Of a DNA stretch of 27,210 bases, positions 6,474 through 14,198 are shown one piece after another (the first letter of the stretch is position 1; every line of letters starts with the position of its first letter). The position numbers and the translations under genes are program-made. Under the pieces are notes generated by a model. The model was not told the DNA's origin. It ran no database searches and saw only the letters and a list, made by a program, of their open reading frames with translations. The DNA is from JBEIUL01 sp044356865 (GTDB lineage: Bacteria; Planctomycetota; Phycisphaerae; Phycisphaerales; SM1A02), in the NCBI GenBank assembly GCA_044356865.1, contig JBIKVN010000011.1:1-27210 (forward strand). Direction: 5' to 3'.

Positions 6474-8090
6474 TCAGGACCCGACAAGTCGACCGCCCAA
6501 CAGGAGCGGACGGCTGGAAGTTAGTTCAACTGTGACGATGCGTCCAGAAAAATCTCGTGGATTCGCGCCAATCGGGGCGTCGAAGGCCACGATGAGGTCG
6601 CCTGCGGTTCGACCGACGACTTGCGTGGCCGAGCGTCGATGGGAGGACGGTACGGTCCGCCTCGCGTCGAACTGCGGCAGGGTGATGCCGGGCGATCCTG
6701 CCGTTCCGCCCGCACTCAGGGACGCCGCCTGCGGCCGGGGCAGCTCTGCCGCCGCCTCGTCCTCATCCTCGCGTCCGCCTTCGACGAACACCTCGACGGT
6801 CCGACCGACCCATGCGGCATGGACCCGGGCGGAGACCTCGCCTTGGACCGCCAGCAGCGTGTTGTTCCGGTAACGCTTCACCTCGTCGGGCACATCGTCG
6901 GCGAAACGGTCGATCGCGACGGTGCCGGGGCGGGGCGAGTACTTGAAGATGAAGTTGTTCTTGAACGGCAGCGAGCGGACGAGGTCGACGGTGGCCGCGA
7001 AATCCTCGTCGGTCTCGGTCGGAAAGCCCACGATGATGTCCCCGGCGAGGGTCGCGTCGGGCAGCCAGCGGAAGACCCGGTCGACGAACTCGCGGTACTC
7101 GGCGACGGTGTAGCCGCGGTTCATGAGCTTCAGGATCCGGTCCGAGCCGCTCTGGGCCGGGGCGTGCAGGTACCGGCAGATCCGAGGGCAATCCCGCATG
7201 GTCGCGAGGATGTCCTCGCCGAAATCCCGGGGATAGCTGGTCACGAATCGCAGCCGCCGGAGGTCGGGGACCTCGTCGTGGATGCGGCGGAGGAGGTCGG
7301 CGAAGGTCGTGACCCGGCGGCTGGCGGGGCGGTCCGGGCTGCGGAACGCCTGGAGGCCGGGGCCGATCTGCGGGGCCTCGCCGCCCCCGACGGTCAGGGC
7401 GACCCCGTGCTCGTAGCGGTAGTGGTTGACGGTCTGGCCGAGGAGGGTGATCTCGAGCACGCCCGAATCGACCAGGCGGCGGCACTCCTCGACGATGTGG
7501 TCCGGGGGGCGATGGACCTCGGCGCCGCGGGTGTGCGGAACCACGCAGTAGGTGCAGAACTTGTTGCAGCCGCGGGTGATGCGCACATACGCGCTGCGGG
7601 AATCGCCGTCCGATTTCGGCTGGAACGAGCGGCCGAGGTCGAGAGCCTCGAGGCCGTCCTCGGCCGCGGCGAGGGTGGCCGAGCGGCGGTTCTTGTTGCC
7701 GGCGAGGGCGGCCCGTTCGGCCGCGGGACCGCGCCCGGTGGTGCGAAGGTTGTCGAGGAGCAGGGGCAGCCGGTCGAGCTCGCCCGGGCCGACGAGCAGG
7801 TCGACATGGGGGTACCGGCGGAGGAGGTCCAGTCCGTCCCGCTCGGCCATGCACCCGAGAACCCCGAGGATGAGCGACTCGCCCGCCCGCTTCCGCTGTC
7901 CGACGATGCCGATCCGGCTGTAGGCCTTCTGCTCGGCGGCGGCCCGGACGCTGCAGGTGTTGTAGAGGATGACCTCGGCCGCGTCGGGCTCGGGCACGAA
8001 CCGGTAGCCGAGGCTCTCGAGGTGACCGCGGACGAGCTCGCTGTCGAGCTCGTTCATCTGGCAGCCGAAAGTCTCAAGGTAGACCCGCAC
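6474..8090 (-). CDS. miaB: tRNA-2-methylthio-N6-dimethylallyladenosine synthase MiaB
   Basis: This radical-SAM enzyme adds a methylthio group to N6-isopentenyladenosine at tRNA position 37. The product is 538 residues, against roughly 440-480 for most MiaB proteins. The N-terminal domain holds the three cysteines of the auxiliary Fe-S cluster: Cys10 (ETFGCQMN), Cys46 (NTCSVR) and Cys80 (LGCMAE). The radical-SAM motif is Cys175-x3-Cys179-x2-Cys182 (RGCNKFCTYCVVPHTRG). The C-terminal TRAM domain begins near 428 (GRTVEVFVEGG) and resumes at 490 (QVVGRT...). Two insertions explain the extra length: about 229-259 within the radical-SAM domain and about 440-489 inside TRAM, the latter acidic then Ala/Ser/Pro-rich. 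The start is GTG at 8090; no Shine-Dalgarno site precedes it and no in-frame alternative lies nearby. It diverges from the ftsW cluster. MiaB rather than the related MtaB or RimO is favoured by the ETFGCQMN and NTCSVR motifs. Confidence 0.93.
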   Translation of the reverse strand: MRVYLETFGCQMNELDSELVRGHLESLGYRFVPEPDAAEVILYNTCSVRAAAEQKAYSRIGIVGQRKRAGESLILGVLGCMAERDGLDLLRRYPHVDLLVGPGELDRLPLLLDNLRTTGRGPAAERAALAGNKNRRSATLAAAEDGLEALDLGRSFQPKSDGDSRSAYVRITRGCNKFCTYCVVPHTRGAEVHRPPDHIVEECRRLVDSGVLEITLLGQTVNHYRYEHGVALTVGGGEAPQIGPGLQAFRSPDRPASRRVTTFADLLRRIHDEVPDLRRLRFVTSYPRDFGEDILATMRDCPRICRYLHAPAQSGSDRILKLMNRGYTVAEYREFVDRVFRWLPDATLAGDIIVGFPTETDEDFAATVDLVRSLPFKNNFIFKYSPRPGTVAIDRFADDVPDEVKRYRNNTLLAVQGEVSARVHAAWVGRTVEVFVEGGREDEDEAAAELPRPQAASLSAGGTAGSPGITLPQFDARRTVPSSHRRSATQVVGRTAGDLIVAFDAPIGANPRDFSGRIVTVELTSSRPLLLGGRLVGS

Positions 8091-8123
8091 GGGAGGGGAA
8101 GTGTACGGCGGGGACCGTGCCGG

Positions 8124-8135
8124 ACGGTCGACCGT
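8124..8135. promoter_or_regulatory. 12-bp perfect palindrome between miaB and the ftsW cluster
   Basis: ACGGTCGACCGT is its own reverse complement and sits in the 56-base gap between divergent start codons at 8090 and 8147. It is a candidate operator for either direction; the binding protein is unknown. Confidence 0.35.
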
Positions 8136-8146
8136 ACGATGGCGTC

Positions 8147-8254
8147 GTGACCTTCTCGACCGGCGAGATCCTGGTGGCGCTCGGAGTCGGTGTCGTCCTC
8201 GCGGCGGTCATCGGCGCGTACATGGTGGTCTCCCGGAAGAAGGGCTGGATGTAG
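8147..8254 (+). CDS. Small single-span membrane peptide (35 residues)
   Basis: A GTG at 8147 opens a 35-codon frame ending at TAG 8252-8254. The product has a short polar N-terminus (TFSTGE), one hydrophobic helix of about 21 residues (ILVALGVGVVLAAVIGAYMVV, split at the Gly), then SRKKGWM. The charge pattern predicts the C-terminus inside. It lies 61 bases upstream of ftsW on the same strand, so it may be co-transcribed. A three-codon frame ATG GCG TCG TGA ends overlapping the GTG. No family is recognised. Support is the clean membrane-helix pattern and position; there is no clear ribosome binding site, so it could still be chance. Confidence 0.45.
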   Translation: MTFSTGEILVALGVGVVLAAVIGAYMVVSRKKGWM

Positions 8255-8315
8255 ACGCCCGAGGACTCGCGGGAAACTTCCCGCGGGCCGGCCGGGGCCG
8301 CCGATATTCCCCGCC

Positions 8316-9575
8316 ATGCGGGCCGGATACGGGATCATCCTTGTCGCGTTGGCGCTCCTGACCCTCGGGGTCGTGATGGTGAACTCGGCGGGCTTGATGG
8401 TGACGCCCGATCCGAGGCTGGTCACGACCGGGCAGGTGTCGGCGGAAGAGTTCGAACGACTGAGCGCCGCGCACCGGCCGATCTCGCCGGCCACGGTGTT
8501 CTTCGGGCGCACCACCATGCTCGCGCTGGCCGCCCTTGCGGCGCTCTTCATCGGCAGCCGCATTCCCGTGGAACGGCTCGGCGGCCTGCGGGGCTGGCGC
8601 TCGCCGGTTCCGTGGGTGATCGGGTCGTCGATCCTGCTCCTGGTCCTGGTGCACGTGCCCGGGATCGGCCGCAGCGTGAACTCCAGCGCCCGCTGGATCG
8701 GGCCGCCGCAGTACGGCTTCCAGCCGAGCGAGCTGGCGAAGTGGGCGATGCCGTTCGTGGTCGCCTGGTGGTGCTGCCGGCAAGGGAACCTGATGGCCAG
8801 CTTCGGACGCGGGTTCCTCCCGGCGATCGCGGTGCTGGCCGTGGTGTGCGGGCTCGTCGCCGGCGAGGATCTCGGCACCGCCGTGTTGATCTTTGCCGCG
8901 GGGTGCCTGGTGCTTTTCGCGGGCGGCGTGCGCTGGTGGAACCTGGCGCTCCTGGTGCCCGCGGGCCTTGCCGCGGTGGCGGCACTCATCGTCACCAGCC
9001 CGTACCGGCTCGATCGCCTGCTCGCCTGGCGCAACCCGTTCGCCGATCCGCAGGGCATCGGCTACCACATCATCCAGTCGATGTCGGCGATCTCGGGCGG
9101 CGGGCTCACCGGCCGCGGGTTCGGCCGCGGGCTGCAGAAGTACGGCTACCTGCCCGAGGACACCACCGACTTCATCTACGCGATCGTCTGCGAGGAGCTC
9201 GGGATCGGCGGGGCCCTGCTGCCGCTGGTGCTCTACGCGGTGCTCCTCTGGTTCGGGTACCGCATCCTGTCGATGCGGGTCCGGACCGCCACGGGAAGCG
9301 GGCCGGCCCTGTCGCCGTTCGCCCAGCTCTATGTCTTCGGCGTGCTCGCGACCGTGGGCCTGCAGGCCCTCATCAACGTGACGGTCGTGACCGGCATCGC
9401 CCCCACCAAGGGCATCGCGCTGCCGCTGCTCTCGAGCGGCGGCTCGGGCTGGGTCCTGACCGGTTTCGCGCTCGGCACGGTGCTGGCGATCGAACGGACC
9501 GCGGTGCGGCGAGTCGCCCGCGAGGGACAGCCTGACGCCGACGACGGCGTCGTCGCCGCGGCGGCCCCGGCCTGA
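8316..9575 (+). CDS. ftsW: FtsW/RodA-family peptidoglycan glycosyltransferase, probably FtsW
   Basis: A SEDS-family polytopic membrane protein of 419 residues that polymerises lipid II into glycan strands. The ATG at 8316 is chosen because the first membrane helix starts at once (GYGIILVALALLTLG); the frame extends upstream but codes Arg/Pro-rich sequence without family features. About ten membrane helices are predicted. Family motifs: RWIGPPQYGFQPSELAKWA (126-144), EDLGTA (184-189), YLPEDTTDFIYA with the probable catalytic Asp285, EELG (293-296), and APTKGIALPLLSSGGSG (362-378). The Thr usually found in PxTG is replaced by Lys. A 35-40 residue polar loop between helices 1 and 2 (about 27-62) is longer than usual. 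murG follows 22 bases later, which favours FtsW over RodA. The C-terminal 20 residues are acidic and Ala-rich. Confidence 0.9.
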   Translation: MRAGYGIILVALALLTLGVVMVNSAGLMVTPDPRLVTTGQVSAEEFERLSAAHRPISPATVFFGRTTMLALAALAALFIGSRIPVERLGGLRGWRSPVPWVIGSSILLLVLVHVPGIGRSVNSSARWIGPPQYGFQPSELAKWAMPFVVAWWCCRQGNLMASFGRGFLPAIAVLAVVCGLVAGEDLGTAVLIFAAGCLVLFAGGVRWWNLALLVPAGLAAVAALIVTSPYRLDRLLAWRNPFADPQGIGYHIIQSMSAISGGGLTGRGFGRGLQKYGYLPEDTTDFIYAIVCEELGIGGALLPLVLYAVLLWFGYRILSMRVRTATGSGPALSPFAQLYVFGVLATVGLQALINVTVVTGIAPTKGIALPLLSSGGSGWVLTGFALGTVLAIERTAVRRVAREGQPDADDGVVAAAAPA

Positions 9576-9597
9576 GGCCGCCGGAACGAGCCACTTC

Positions 9598-10713
9598 ATG
9601 TCCGACGCCGACAAGCGGGTGACGAGCGTGGTGTTCGCCGGCGGCGGCACGGGCGGCCACATCAGTCCGGGGCTGGCCATCGCCGAGCGGCTGGCCGCCT
9701 TCGATCCCGCGGCGCGATCGTTCTTCGCCTGCTCGGAGCGGCCGATCGACGCGGAGATGCTTCGCCACGCGGGCGCCGAGTTCGCGCCGGTCGCGGCGGC
9801 GCCGGTCGCGTGGCGCCCGACGGGGGTGATCCGGTTCCTTCGCGACTGGCGGAGGGGAAAGGGGCAGGCGCGAAGGATCCTGGCCGAACGGAAGGCCACC
9901 TGGCTCGTCGCCCTCGGCGGGTTCGTCACCGGGCCGTCGGTCGCGGCGGCGGTGGCGGCGGGGGTGCCGGTGCTGCTCGTGAACCTCGACGCCCGGCCGG
10001 GCCGGGCGAACCGTTGGGTCGCCCGCCGTGCGACCCGCGTGGTGTCGGCGGTCGAGACGCCGGAATGCCCGGGCTTCGCCCGCGAGATCGTGGGCATGCC
10101 GATCCGCCGCGTGGCGATCGCGCCGGGCGACCCGCTGTCCTGCCGCGAGGAGCTTGGCCTGAAGGCGAACCTCCCGACGCTCCTGGTGACCGGCGCTTCG
10201 CAAGGGGCGAGCAGCCTGAACGAGCTCATGCTCGCGATGCTCGCCCGCCGTCGCGAGGCGTTCGCCGGCTGGCAGGTCTTCCACCTCTCGGGGCCGTCGG
10301 ACGTCGAGCGGTTGCGGCGGGCCTATGCCGCGGCGGGCGTGCCCGCGCGGGTCGAGGCGTTCACCCACCGCATCGGCCTCGCGTGGGGCGCGGCCGATCT
10401 CGCGCTGAGCCGCGCCGGCGCGAACTCGGTCGCCGAGGCCGCGGCGAACGCGGTGCCGACGCTGTTCGCCCCGTACCCGTACCACAAGGACGCCCACCAG
10501 GCCGCGAACGCCGAGCCGCTGGTGCGGGCGGGCGGGGCGGCGCTCGGGACGGACCTCATCGACCCGGCCCGCAACCTCGAGGGACTGGGGAAGGCGCTCG
10601 CGGAACTGCTGACGGATCCGGCCCGCCGCCGCGCGATGCGCGAGAGCCTCGAGAGGGACCGCCCGGGCGACGCGGCGACGACGATCGCGCGGATGCTGCG
10701 GTCCCCGCCCTGA
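9598..10713 (+). CDS. murG: UDP-GlcNAc--lipid I GlcNAc transferase MurG
   Basis: MurG adds GlcNAc to lipid I on the inner face of the membrane, making lipid II for the polymerase encoded just upstream. The product is 371 residues, typical for this GT-B enzyme. Motifs: GGGTGGHISPG (15-25) in the N-domain, GGFVTGP (106-112), the hinge region, GASQGASSLNE in the C-domain, and SRAGANSVAEAAANAVPTLF with the UDP-GlcNAc-contacting Glu, followed by YHKDAHQAANAEPL. One departure is visible: the segment normally reading HEQNxxxGxxN appears as VNLDARPGRAN, so the conserved His and Glu are absent. The remaining motifs argue that it is still MurG rather than a general glycosyltransferase. Weak GGA/GAG bases precede the ATG. 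It is probably co-transcribed with ftsW and converges on the M42 peptidase gene with only three bases between stops. Confidence 0.9.
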   Translation: MSDADKRVTSVVFAGGGTGGHISPGLAIAERLAAFDPAARSFFACSERPIDAEMLRHAGAEFAPVAAAPVAWRPTGVIRFLRDWRRGKGQARRILAERKATWLVALGGFVTGPSVAAAVAAGVPVLLVNLDARPGRANRWVARRATRVVSAVETPECPGFAREIVGMPIRRVAIAPGDPLSCREELGLKANLPTLLVTGASQGASSLNELMLAMLARRREAFAGWQVFHLSGPSDVERLRRAYAAAGVPARVEAFTHRIGLAWGAADLALSRAGANSVAEAAANAVPTLFAPYPYHKDAHQAANAEPLVRAGGAALGTDLIDPARNLEGLGKALAELLTDPARRRAMRESLERDRPGDAATTIARMLRSPP

Positions 10714-10716
10714 GCC

Positions 10717-11790
10717 TCACTCGACCGTCGAGAGCCACGCCGCGAGCAGGTCGATCGTCGCCTGCAGGTCGCGGCGGTCGATCATCTCGGTCACGGTGTG
10801 GATGTAGCGGGTGCCGGCGCCGAGGGCCGCCACGCGGGCGCCGCGGTGGGCCCGCTGGATGCTGGCGCCGTCCTGGCCGCCGCGGGGCAGGATCGCCTTC
10901 TGGTGCTTGATCCGATGCCGCTTCGCGACCGCGATGAGCTCCTGGACCAGGGCGTGGTCGGAGATCATCGAGGAATCCTGCACCATGATCGCCACGCCCT
11001 CGCCCTGCGCGGTGACCCGCTGCGTGTCGGGCACGCCGGGCGTGTCGCAGGCGAGGTTCACGTCGAGCCCGATGCCGAGATCGGCCGCGACCGCGTTCGC
11101 GGCGACGGTCGCGCCGCGCAGGCCGACCTCCTCCTGCGTGGTGAAGGCGACATGGATCTCGCAGGCGCAGTCGGTCCGCTTGCCCTTCCGGAGCTTGCGG
11201 ATCGCCTCGATCGCGACGAAGCAGGCCATGCGGTTGTCGAGGGCCTTCGACACGACCTTCCGCGGCGTCTCGAGGAAGGGCTGGTCGAGCACGACGAAGT
11301 CGCCGACCTCGACGAGCTTCTTCACCTCGTCGGCGTCGCGGCCGAGGTCGACGAAGAACTCCTCGGTGCCGGGAACCTTGCTGCGTTCGGCGTCGCTCGA
11401 GATGTGGATCGGCTTGCCGCCCGGGTTCATCACGCCCCGCAGGTCGCCGTGGGCGGTGCAGACGAGGACCCGGCTTGCGAAGAGGTTCCGCGGGTCGAAG
11501 CCGCCGGCCGGGTTCAGCCAGAGGAAGCCGCGGTCGTCGACGTGGCGGACGTAGAAGCCGATCTCGTCCATGTGGGCCGCGAGCATGACCTTGAGGGGCT
11601 TGGCCTTGCCGCCATCTTTCCCCTTGGGCTTGCGTCCCGGCTCGACGGTGCAGAGGAGCGACCCCATCGCGTCGACATGGCTCGCGTCGAAGAGGCCCTT
11701 GGTCTCCTTCTGGATGAGGGCGCGGACGCGCTCCTCGCGGCCGGGGATGCCGGGGGTCTCGCACAGGCGACGGAAGAGGTCGAGGTCCAT
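10717..11790 (-). CDS. M42-family metallo-aminopeptidase
   Basis: A 357-residue cytosolic dinuclear-metal aminopeptidase of the M42 (FrvX/PepA-like TET) family. All family metal and catalytic residues are visible: His73 and Asp75 in AAHMDEIGFY, bridging Asp185 in ALDNRMA, Glu220-Glu221 in TTQEEVGLRGA, Asp243/Asp249 around GLDVNLACDTPG, and His331 in YIHTVTEMID. The conserved start region LCETPGIPGREE follows the ATG at 11790; twenty further codons upstream are open but lie outside the conserved fold, so they are excluded. A short Lys/Gly-rich insertion at 52-66 (RKPKGKDGGKAKPLK) precedes the first metal motif. Members trim N-terminal residues from peptides as large oligomers; the residue preference cannot be read from sequence. 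The gene diverges from ygfZ across 67 bases. Confidence 0.9.
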   Translation of the reverse strand: MDLDLFRRLCETPGIPGREERVRALIQKETKGLFDASHVDAMGSLLCTVEPGRKPKGKDGGKAKPLKVMLAAHMDEIGFYVRHVDDRGFLWLNPAGGFDPRNLFASRVLVCTAHGDLRGVMNPGGKPIHISSDAERSKVPGTEEFFVDLGRDADEVKKLVEVGDFVVLDQPFLETPRKVVSKALDNRMACFVAIEAIRKLRKGKRTDCACEIHVAFTTQEEVGLRGATVAANAVAADLGIGLDVNLACDTPGVPDTQRVTAQGEGVAIMVQDSSMISDHALVQELIAVAKRHRIKHQKAILPRGGQDGASIQRAHRGARVAALGAGTRYIHTVTEMIDRRDLQATIDLLAAWLSTVE

Positions 11791-11857
11791 GGGGTGTCGG
11801 GTTCTCGTGAGGATTGCGGAAAGTGAGCGGGAAATATACGGGGCTATCATCGGCCCC

Positions 11858-13108
11858 GTGACCGACGCCGCCGCTTCCGCGAATGCAACCCTCGCCGACC
11901 AGCCCCTGCGCGATCGCCATCGGGCGTTCGCCGAGGCCGAGGCGGCGCTGCACGAGCCGGTCGCGGCCGAGCGGACCGGGGCGGCGACCGGGAAGCGGCT
12001 TGCGGCCGAGGTGAGCTACCTGCCGTACGCGGTCGACGAGCGCGGGCCGCTGTGCGAACTGGTGGCCGCGTACGGCACGGTCGAGCCCGAATACGCGGCG
12101 ATCCGCCGCGGGGCGGCCCTCGTCGACGCGGCGTGGCGGGGCACGCTCGAGATCCGCGGGGCCGACCGCCGCGAGTTCCTGCAGCGGATGGTCACGCAGG
12201 ACCTCAAGGGCCTCGAGGCGGGCCGGGCGGTGCGGAGCTTCTGGCTGAACCGCAAGGGCCGCATCGAGAGCGACCTGCTCGTCGCCGAGCTCGGCGACCG
12301 CATCGTGGTGGAGCTCCCGCTCGACCGGGCGGGGCCGACGGTGAAGACCCTCGGGGCGTTCCTCTTCTCGGAGGACGTCGCGATCGAGGACGCGTCGGGG
12401 CGCCTGCACCGCCTCGAGCTGCACGGGCCGGCGGCGGCGAGCACGCTGGCCCTCGTCGGCGCCGCGGCCCCGGGCGAGGGCGGCGCCGCGGAGACCGCGA
12501 TCGCCGGCGTTCCCGTCACGATCGTCCGCGACGATGCGACCGGCGAGGCCGGCTTCACGATCGCGGCGCCGCGCGACCGCGTGGGCGAGGTCTGGGATGC
12601 GATCGTCGCCGCCCGCGACGCCGCGGAGGGCCCGCGCCGCCGCGTGCGGCCGGTCGGCTGGCTCGCCTTCAACATCGCCCGCATCGAGGCGGGCACGCCG
12701 CTCTTCGGGATCGACTTCGGCGCCGAGAGCCTGCCCCACGAGACGGGCGTGATCGCCAGCCGCGTCTCGTTCCGCAAGGGCTGTTACCTCGGCCAGGAGG
12801 TCGTCGCCCGCATGGAAAGCCTCGGGAAGCCGAAGCAGATCCTCGTCGGCCTGCGGCCCGAGCGTGACCTGCTGCCGGTCGCGGGCGGGCAGGTCTTCGA
12901 GCTCAACGACGACGGCTCGATGGGCGCGCCGGTCGGGACGGTCACGAGCAGCACGATCAGCCCGCTGCTCGGGGCGGCGCCGGTCGCGTTCGCCTCGATC
13001 CGCACCGCCCACGCGGCGCCGGGCCATCGGGTGCTCGCGAACGCCGAGGGCGAGCAGGTCATCGCGAAGGTCGCCCCGTTGAAGTTCTGGCCGGAGGCGA
13101 CGGCGTGA
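11858..13108 (+). CDS. ygfZ: Folate-binding YgfZ/GcvT-like protein
   Basis: YgfZ-family proteins bind tetrahydrofolate with a GcvT-like fold and help maintain Fe-S enzymes such as MiaB, which is encoded in this window too. The product is 416 residues from the GTG at 11858, against about 325 in E. coli, because of an N-terminal extension of about 75 residues. The GcvT-like part starts near 77 (IRRGAALVDAAWRGTLEIRG), continues FLQRMVTQDLKGL and RKGRIESDLLV, and contains the diagnostic KGCYLGQEVVARM with Cys309. The C-terminal beta-barrel (about 330-412) ends in HRVLAN...KVAPLKFW. Start choice: the GTG follows a 6-bp stem CGGGGC/GCCCCG and no ATG fits; internal starts would remove only the variable extension. 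Its stop codon overlaps the next start in GTGA, so it heads a three-gene operon. Confidence 0.88.
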   Translation: MTDAAASANATLADQPLRDRHRAFAEAEAALHEPVAAERTGAATGKRLAAEVSYLPYAVDERGPLCELVAAYGTVEPEYAAIRRGAALVDAAWRGTLEIRGADRREFLQRMVTQDLKGLEAGRAVRSFWLNRKGRIESDLLVAELGDRIVVELPLDRAGPTVKTLGAFLFSEDVAIEDASGRLHRLELHGPAAASTLALVGAAAPGEGGAAETAIAGVPVTIVRDDATGEAGFTIAAPRDRVGEVWDAIVAARDAAEGPRRRVRPVGWLAFNIARIEAGTPLFGIDFGAESLPHETGVIASRVSFRKGCYLGQEVVARMESLGKPKQILVGLRPERDLLPVAGGQVFELNDDGSMGAPVGTVTSSTISPLLGAAPVAFASIRTAHAAPGHRVLANAEGEQVIAKVAPLKFWPEATA

Positions 13109-13269
13109 ATCCCGAGGGCACCGATCCGGTGACCGGCGGCGAGGTGATGCTTTTCGTCCTCGGCGGCGTGATGACGGTGGCGGTGCTCGCGATCGCGGTC
13201 GCGCTCGGGTTCGTGATTCGCCGCGAGGAGCGCGAGGCGGCCCGGCAGCGGAAGGAGGCCGGCGAATGA
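13105..13269 (+). CDS. Small single-span membrane protein (54 residues)
   Basis: The GTG at 13105 overlaps the ygfZ stop (GTGA) and its own TGA overlaps the next ATG (ATGA), so both junctions show the 4-base overlap typical of translational coupling. The product has a 13-residue polar N-terminus (NPEGTDPVTGGE), one strongly hydrophobic helix (about 14-38), then RREEREAARQRKEAGE, a charged and probably helical cytoplasmic tail. It resembles many short Phycisphaerae-type membrane peptides in layout, but I recognise no family. The coupling with ygfZ and an HMG-CoA lyase gene makes it very likely a real gene; its function is unknown. Confidence 0.75.
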   Translation: MNPEGTDPVTGGEVMLFVLGGVMTVAVLAIAVALGFVIRREEREAARQRKEAGE

Positions 13270-14198
13270 GCGCCCCGCTTCGCATCACCGAGGTCGGCCC
13301 GCGCGACGGCCTGCAGAACGAGCGGGAGATCGTGCCGGTCGAGGCGAAGGTCGCCCTCGTCGACGCCCTGTCGGCGGCGGGCTTCCCCGAGATCGAGGTC
13401 ACGAGTTTCGTCAGCCCGAAGTGGGTGCCGCAGCTTGCCGACGCGGCGGAGGTGCTGGCGAGGATCGCGCGGCGGCCCGGCACGCTCTACTCGGCGCTCG
13501 TGCCCAACGAGAAGGGGCTGGACGCGGCGCTCGCCGCGAAGGTCGACAAGATTGCGGTCTTCACCGCGGCGAGCGAGACCTTCTGCGGGAAGAACCTGAA
13601 CGCGACGGTCGCCGAGTCGATGGCGCGGTTCGCGCCGGTCGTGCGGCGGGCTCGCGAGGCGGGGCGGCCGGTGCGCGGCTATGTCTCGTGCGCGGTACGG
13701 TGCCCGTTCGAGGGCCCGGTCGCGGCGGCGCGGGTGGCGGAGGTGTCGCGGGCGCTGCTCGACCTCGGCGTGACCGAGCTCGACCTCGGCGACACCATCG
13801 GGGCGGCGGTGCCGGGCGATATCGACCCGCTGCTGGCCGCCCACGCGGCGTTCGCGCCGCCGGAGACGCTGACCATCCACCTGCATGACACCCGGGGTAC
13901 GGCGCTGGCCTGCGCGTTCCGCGCGATCGAGCTCGGGGTCCGAAGCCTCGACGCCTCGTGCGGCGGGCTCGGCGGCTGCCCGTTCGCGCCCGGCGCGACC
14001 GGCAACCTCGCGACCGAGGAGCTGGTCTATGCGGCTTCCGGATCGGGCTTCGCGACCGGCATCGATCTCGCGGCCCTGCTTGCGGCCGCGGGGCTCGCCG
14101 AGCGGTCGCTCGGGCGCCCGCTGCCCTCGCGGCTCTTGCGGGCGGGGTTGCCCGGCAGCTCCTGCGACCAGCGCGGCCCGCGCGGCGAGAGCCGGTAG
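13266..14198 (+). CDS. Hydroxymethylglutaryl-CoA lyase
   Basis: Cleaves 3-hydroxy-3-methylglutaryl-CoA to acetyl-CoA and acetoacetate, the last step of leucine breakdown. The product is 310 residues, the usual length for bacterial enzymes. Visible motifs of the TIM-barrel fold: GPRDGLQNE (11-19, catalytic Arg13), SFVSPKWVPQLADA (47-60), the metal-ligand pair His205-x-His207 in HLHDTRG, and the signature SCGGLGGCPFAPGATGN with catalytic Cys238. The ATG overlaps the preceding stop in ATGA. The last 57 codons lie antisense to the 3' end of the metallophosphatase gene. The part up to SLGRPLPSRLLRAG fits the family's C-terminal helix, so the overlap is not just a missed stop; the final 16 residues look variable. 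No other leucine-pathway gene is nearby. HMG-CoA lyase is favoured over other HMGL-like enzymes by the Cys signature. Confidence 0.91.
   Translation: MSAPLRITEVGPRDGLQNEREIVPVEAKVALVDALSAAGFPEIEVTSFVSPKWVPQLADAAEVLARIARRPGTLYSALVPNEKGLDAALAAKVDKIAVFTAASETFCGKNLNATVAESMARFAPVVRRAREAGRPVRGYVSCAVRCPFEGPVAAARVAEVSRALLDLGVTELDLGDTIGAAVPGDIDPLLAAHAAFAPPETLTIHLHDTRGTALACAFRAIELGVRSLDASCGGLGGCPFAPGATGNLATEELVYAASGSGFATGIDLAALLAAAGLAERSLGRPLPSRLLRAGLPGSSCDQRGPRGESR

Noticed and set aside
5188..6873. A 561-codon plus-strand frame
   Set aside because: It is antisense to a PEP-CTERM-like gene and the end of miaB; composition is low complexity with no motif, although it spans the gene-free region.
10556..13483. 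A 975-codon open frame on the minus strand over M42, ygfZ and the lyase genes
   Set aside because: It is a frame-shifted or antisense shadow of four well-recognised genes and is made of Arg/Pro/Ala-rich low-complexity sequence.
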